DNA of 64,000 nucleotides from Phenylobacterium sp. (lineage in GTDB: Bacteria > Pseudomonadota > Alphaproteobacteria > Caulobacterales > Caulobacteraceae): positions 1-64,000 of the forward strand of contig NZ_JAUXSP010000002.1 of the NCBI RefSeq assembly GCF_030679875.1. The letters are read 5' to 3'. A model generated the notes under the pieces. That model was not told the origin of the DNA. It saw nothing but the letters and a program-made list of their open reading frames with translations, and searched no databases. Positions within the stretch are counted from its first letter, which is position 1. Every line of letters begins with the position of its first letter. Shown piece after piece: positions 63,953-64,000 of this stretch. The position numbers and the translations under genes were made by a program.

Positions 63953-64000
63953 ATGACCGACGCCCAGCATATCAATCCGCTCACCTCACTGAGGTTCTTC
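63953..64000 (+). CDS. Acyltransferase-3-like gene, 5' end only
   Basis: The last 48 bases encode MTDAQHINPLTSLRFF and run off the window. The LTSLRFF stretch is the start of the first helix motif of acyltransferase family 3 (OafA-like) membrane proteins that O-acylate sugars. Only 16 residues are available, so the call is tentative. Confidence 0.5.
   Translation, partial: MTDAQHINPLTSLRFF

Overview
The window is a gene-dense, GC-rich (high sixties per cent by eye) alphaproteobacterial chromosome segment with almost no mobile DNA. Gene content and order point to the Caulobacteraceae, perhaps Phenylobacterium or a Caulobacter relative. The order rho ... mnmE-mnmG-rsmG-parA-parB ... holA-lptE-leuS-DUF3576-ntrZ, as I recall it, matches the origin-proximal region of Caulobacter crescentus, and NtrZ is characteristic of that order. 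Three 16-bp parS sites lie between rho and mnmG, so this is very probably the chromosome's centromere region, with oriC expected close by and probably left of base 1.

Layout. 1-8.8 kb: 3' end of rho; a minus-strand dienelactone hydrolase/quinone oxidoreductase/small membrane protein operon; a plus-strand operon DUF6489-mnmE, parS sites, mnmG-rsmG-parA-parB (tRNA U34 modification, 16S rRNA methylation, chromosome segregation). 8.8-15 kb: minus-strand lipoprotein, then leuS-lptE-holA, and the DUF3576 lipoprotein divergent from ntrZ. 15-19.4 kb: ThiE/TenI-like and YggS genes with overlapping start codons, L,D-transpeptidase, OmpR-type regulator, xth, a candidate small RNA, lolA. 19.5-31 kb: a mosaic of accessory single genes (Cds1-like cysteine lyase, amidohydrolase, GNAT, TylF-type methyltransferase, transglutaminase, serine hydrolase, DUF805, DUF1003, DUF1428-VOC-VOC fusion, SRPBCC). 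31-31.6 kb: repeat-filled spacer and tRNA-Ser(CGA). 31.6-39.9 kb: prolyl oligopeptidase, dapF-mtaB, TRIC channel, an extragenic palindromic repeat, ftsY-yciB, a MarR regulator with a histone-like tail, a Bax inhibitor-1 family protein. 40-43.2 kb: thpR, DUF2237, CoA ester lyase, proline-rich periplasmic protein, HIT protein. 43.2-55.2 kb: TCA-cycle block mdh, sucC-sucD, sucA, sucB, lpd, interrupted by an LprI-like protein, a GNAT, and a divergent LytTR regulator/DUF2306 pair. 55.2-64 kb: GNAT-xerC-DUF484, fsa, priA, a Crp/Fnr regulator, a DHA2 drug exporter, a TerC protein and the first 16 codons of an acyltransferase-3-like gene.

I found no phage, IS element with an intact transposase, CRISPR array or obvious defence island. 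The items most worth a second look are the candidate small RNA with a palindrome inside its promoter (about 18530-18690), the parS cluster, the lysine-tailed MarR protein, the DUF1428-VOC-VOC fusion, and the dispersed palindromic repeats. Identifications rest on reading the translated sequences and recalling family signatures; no database search was run.
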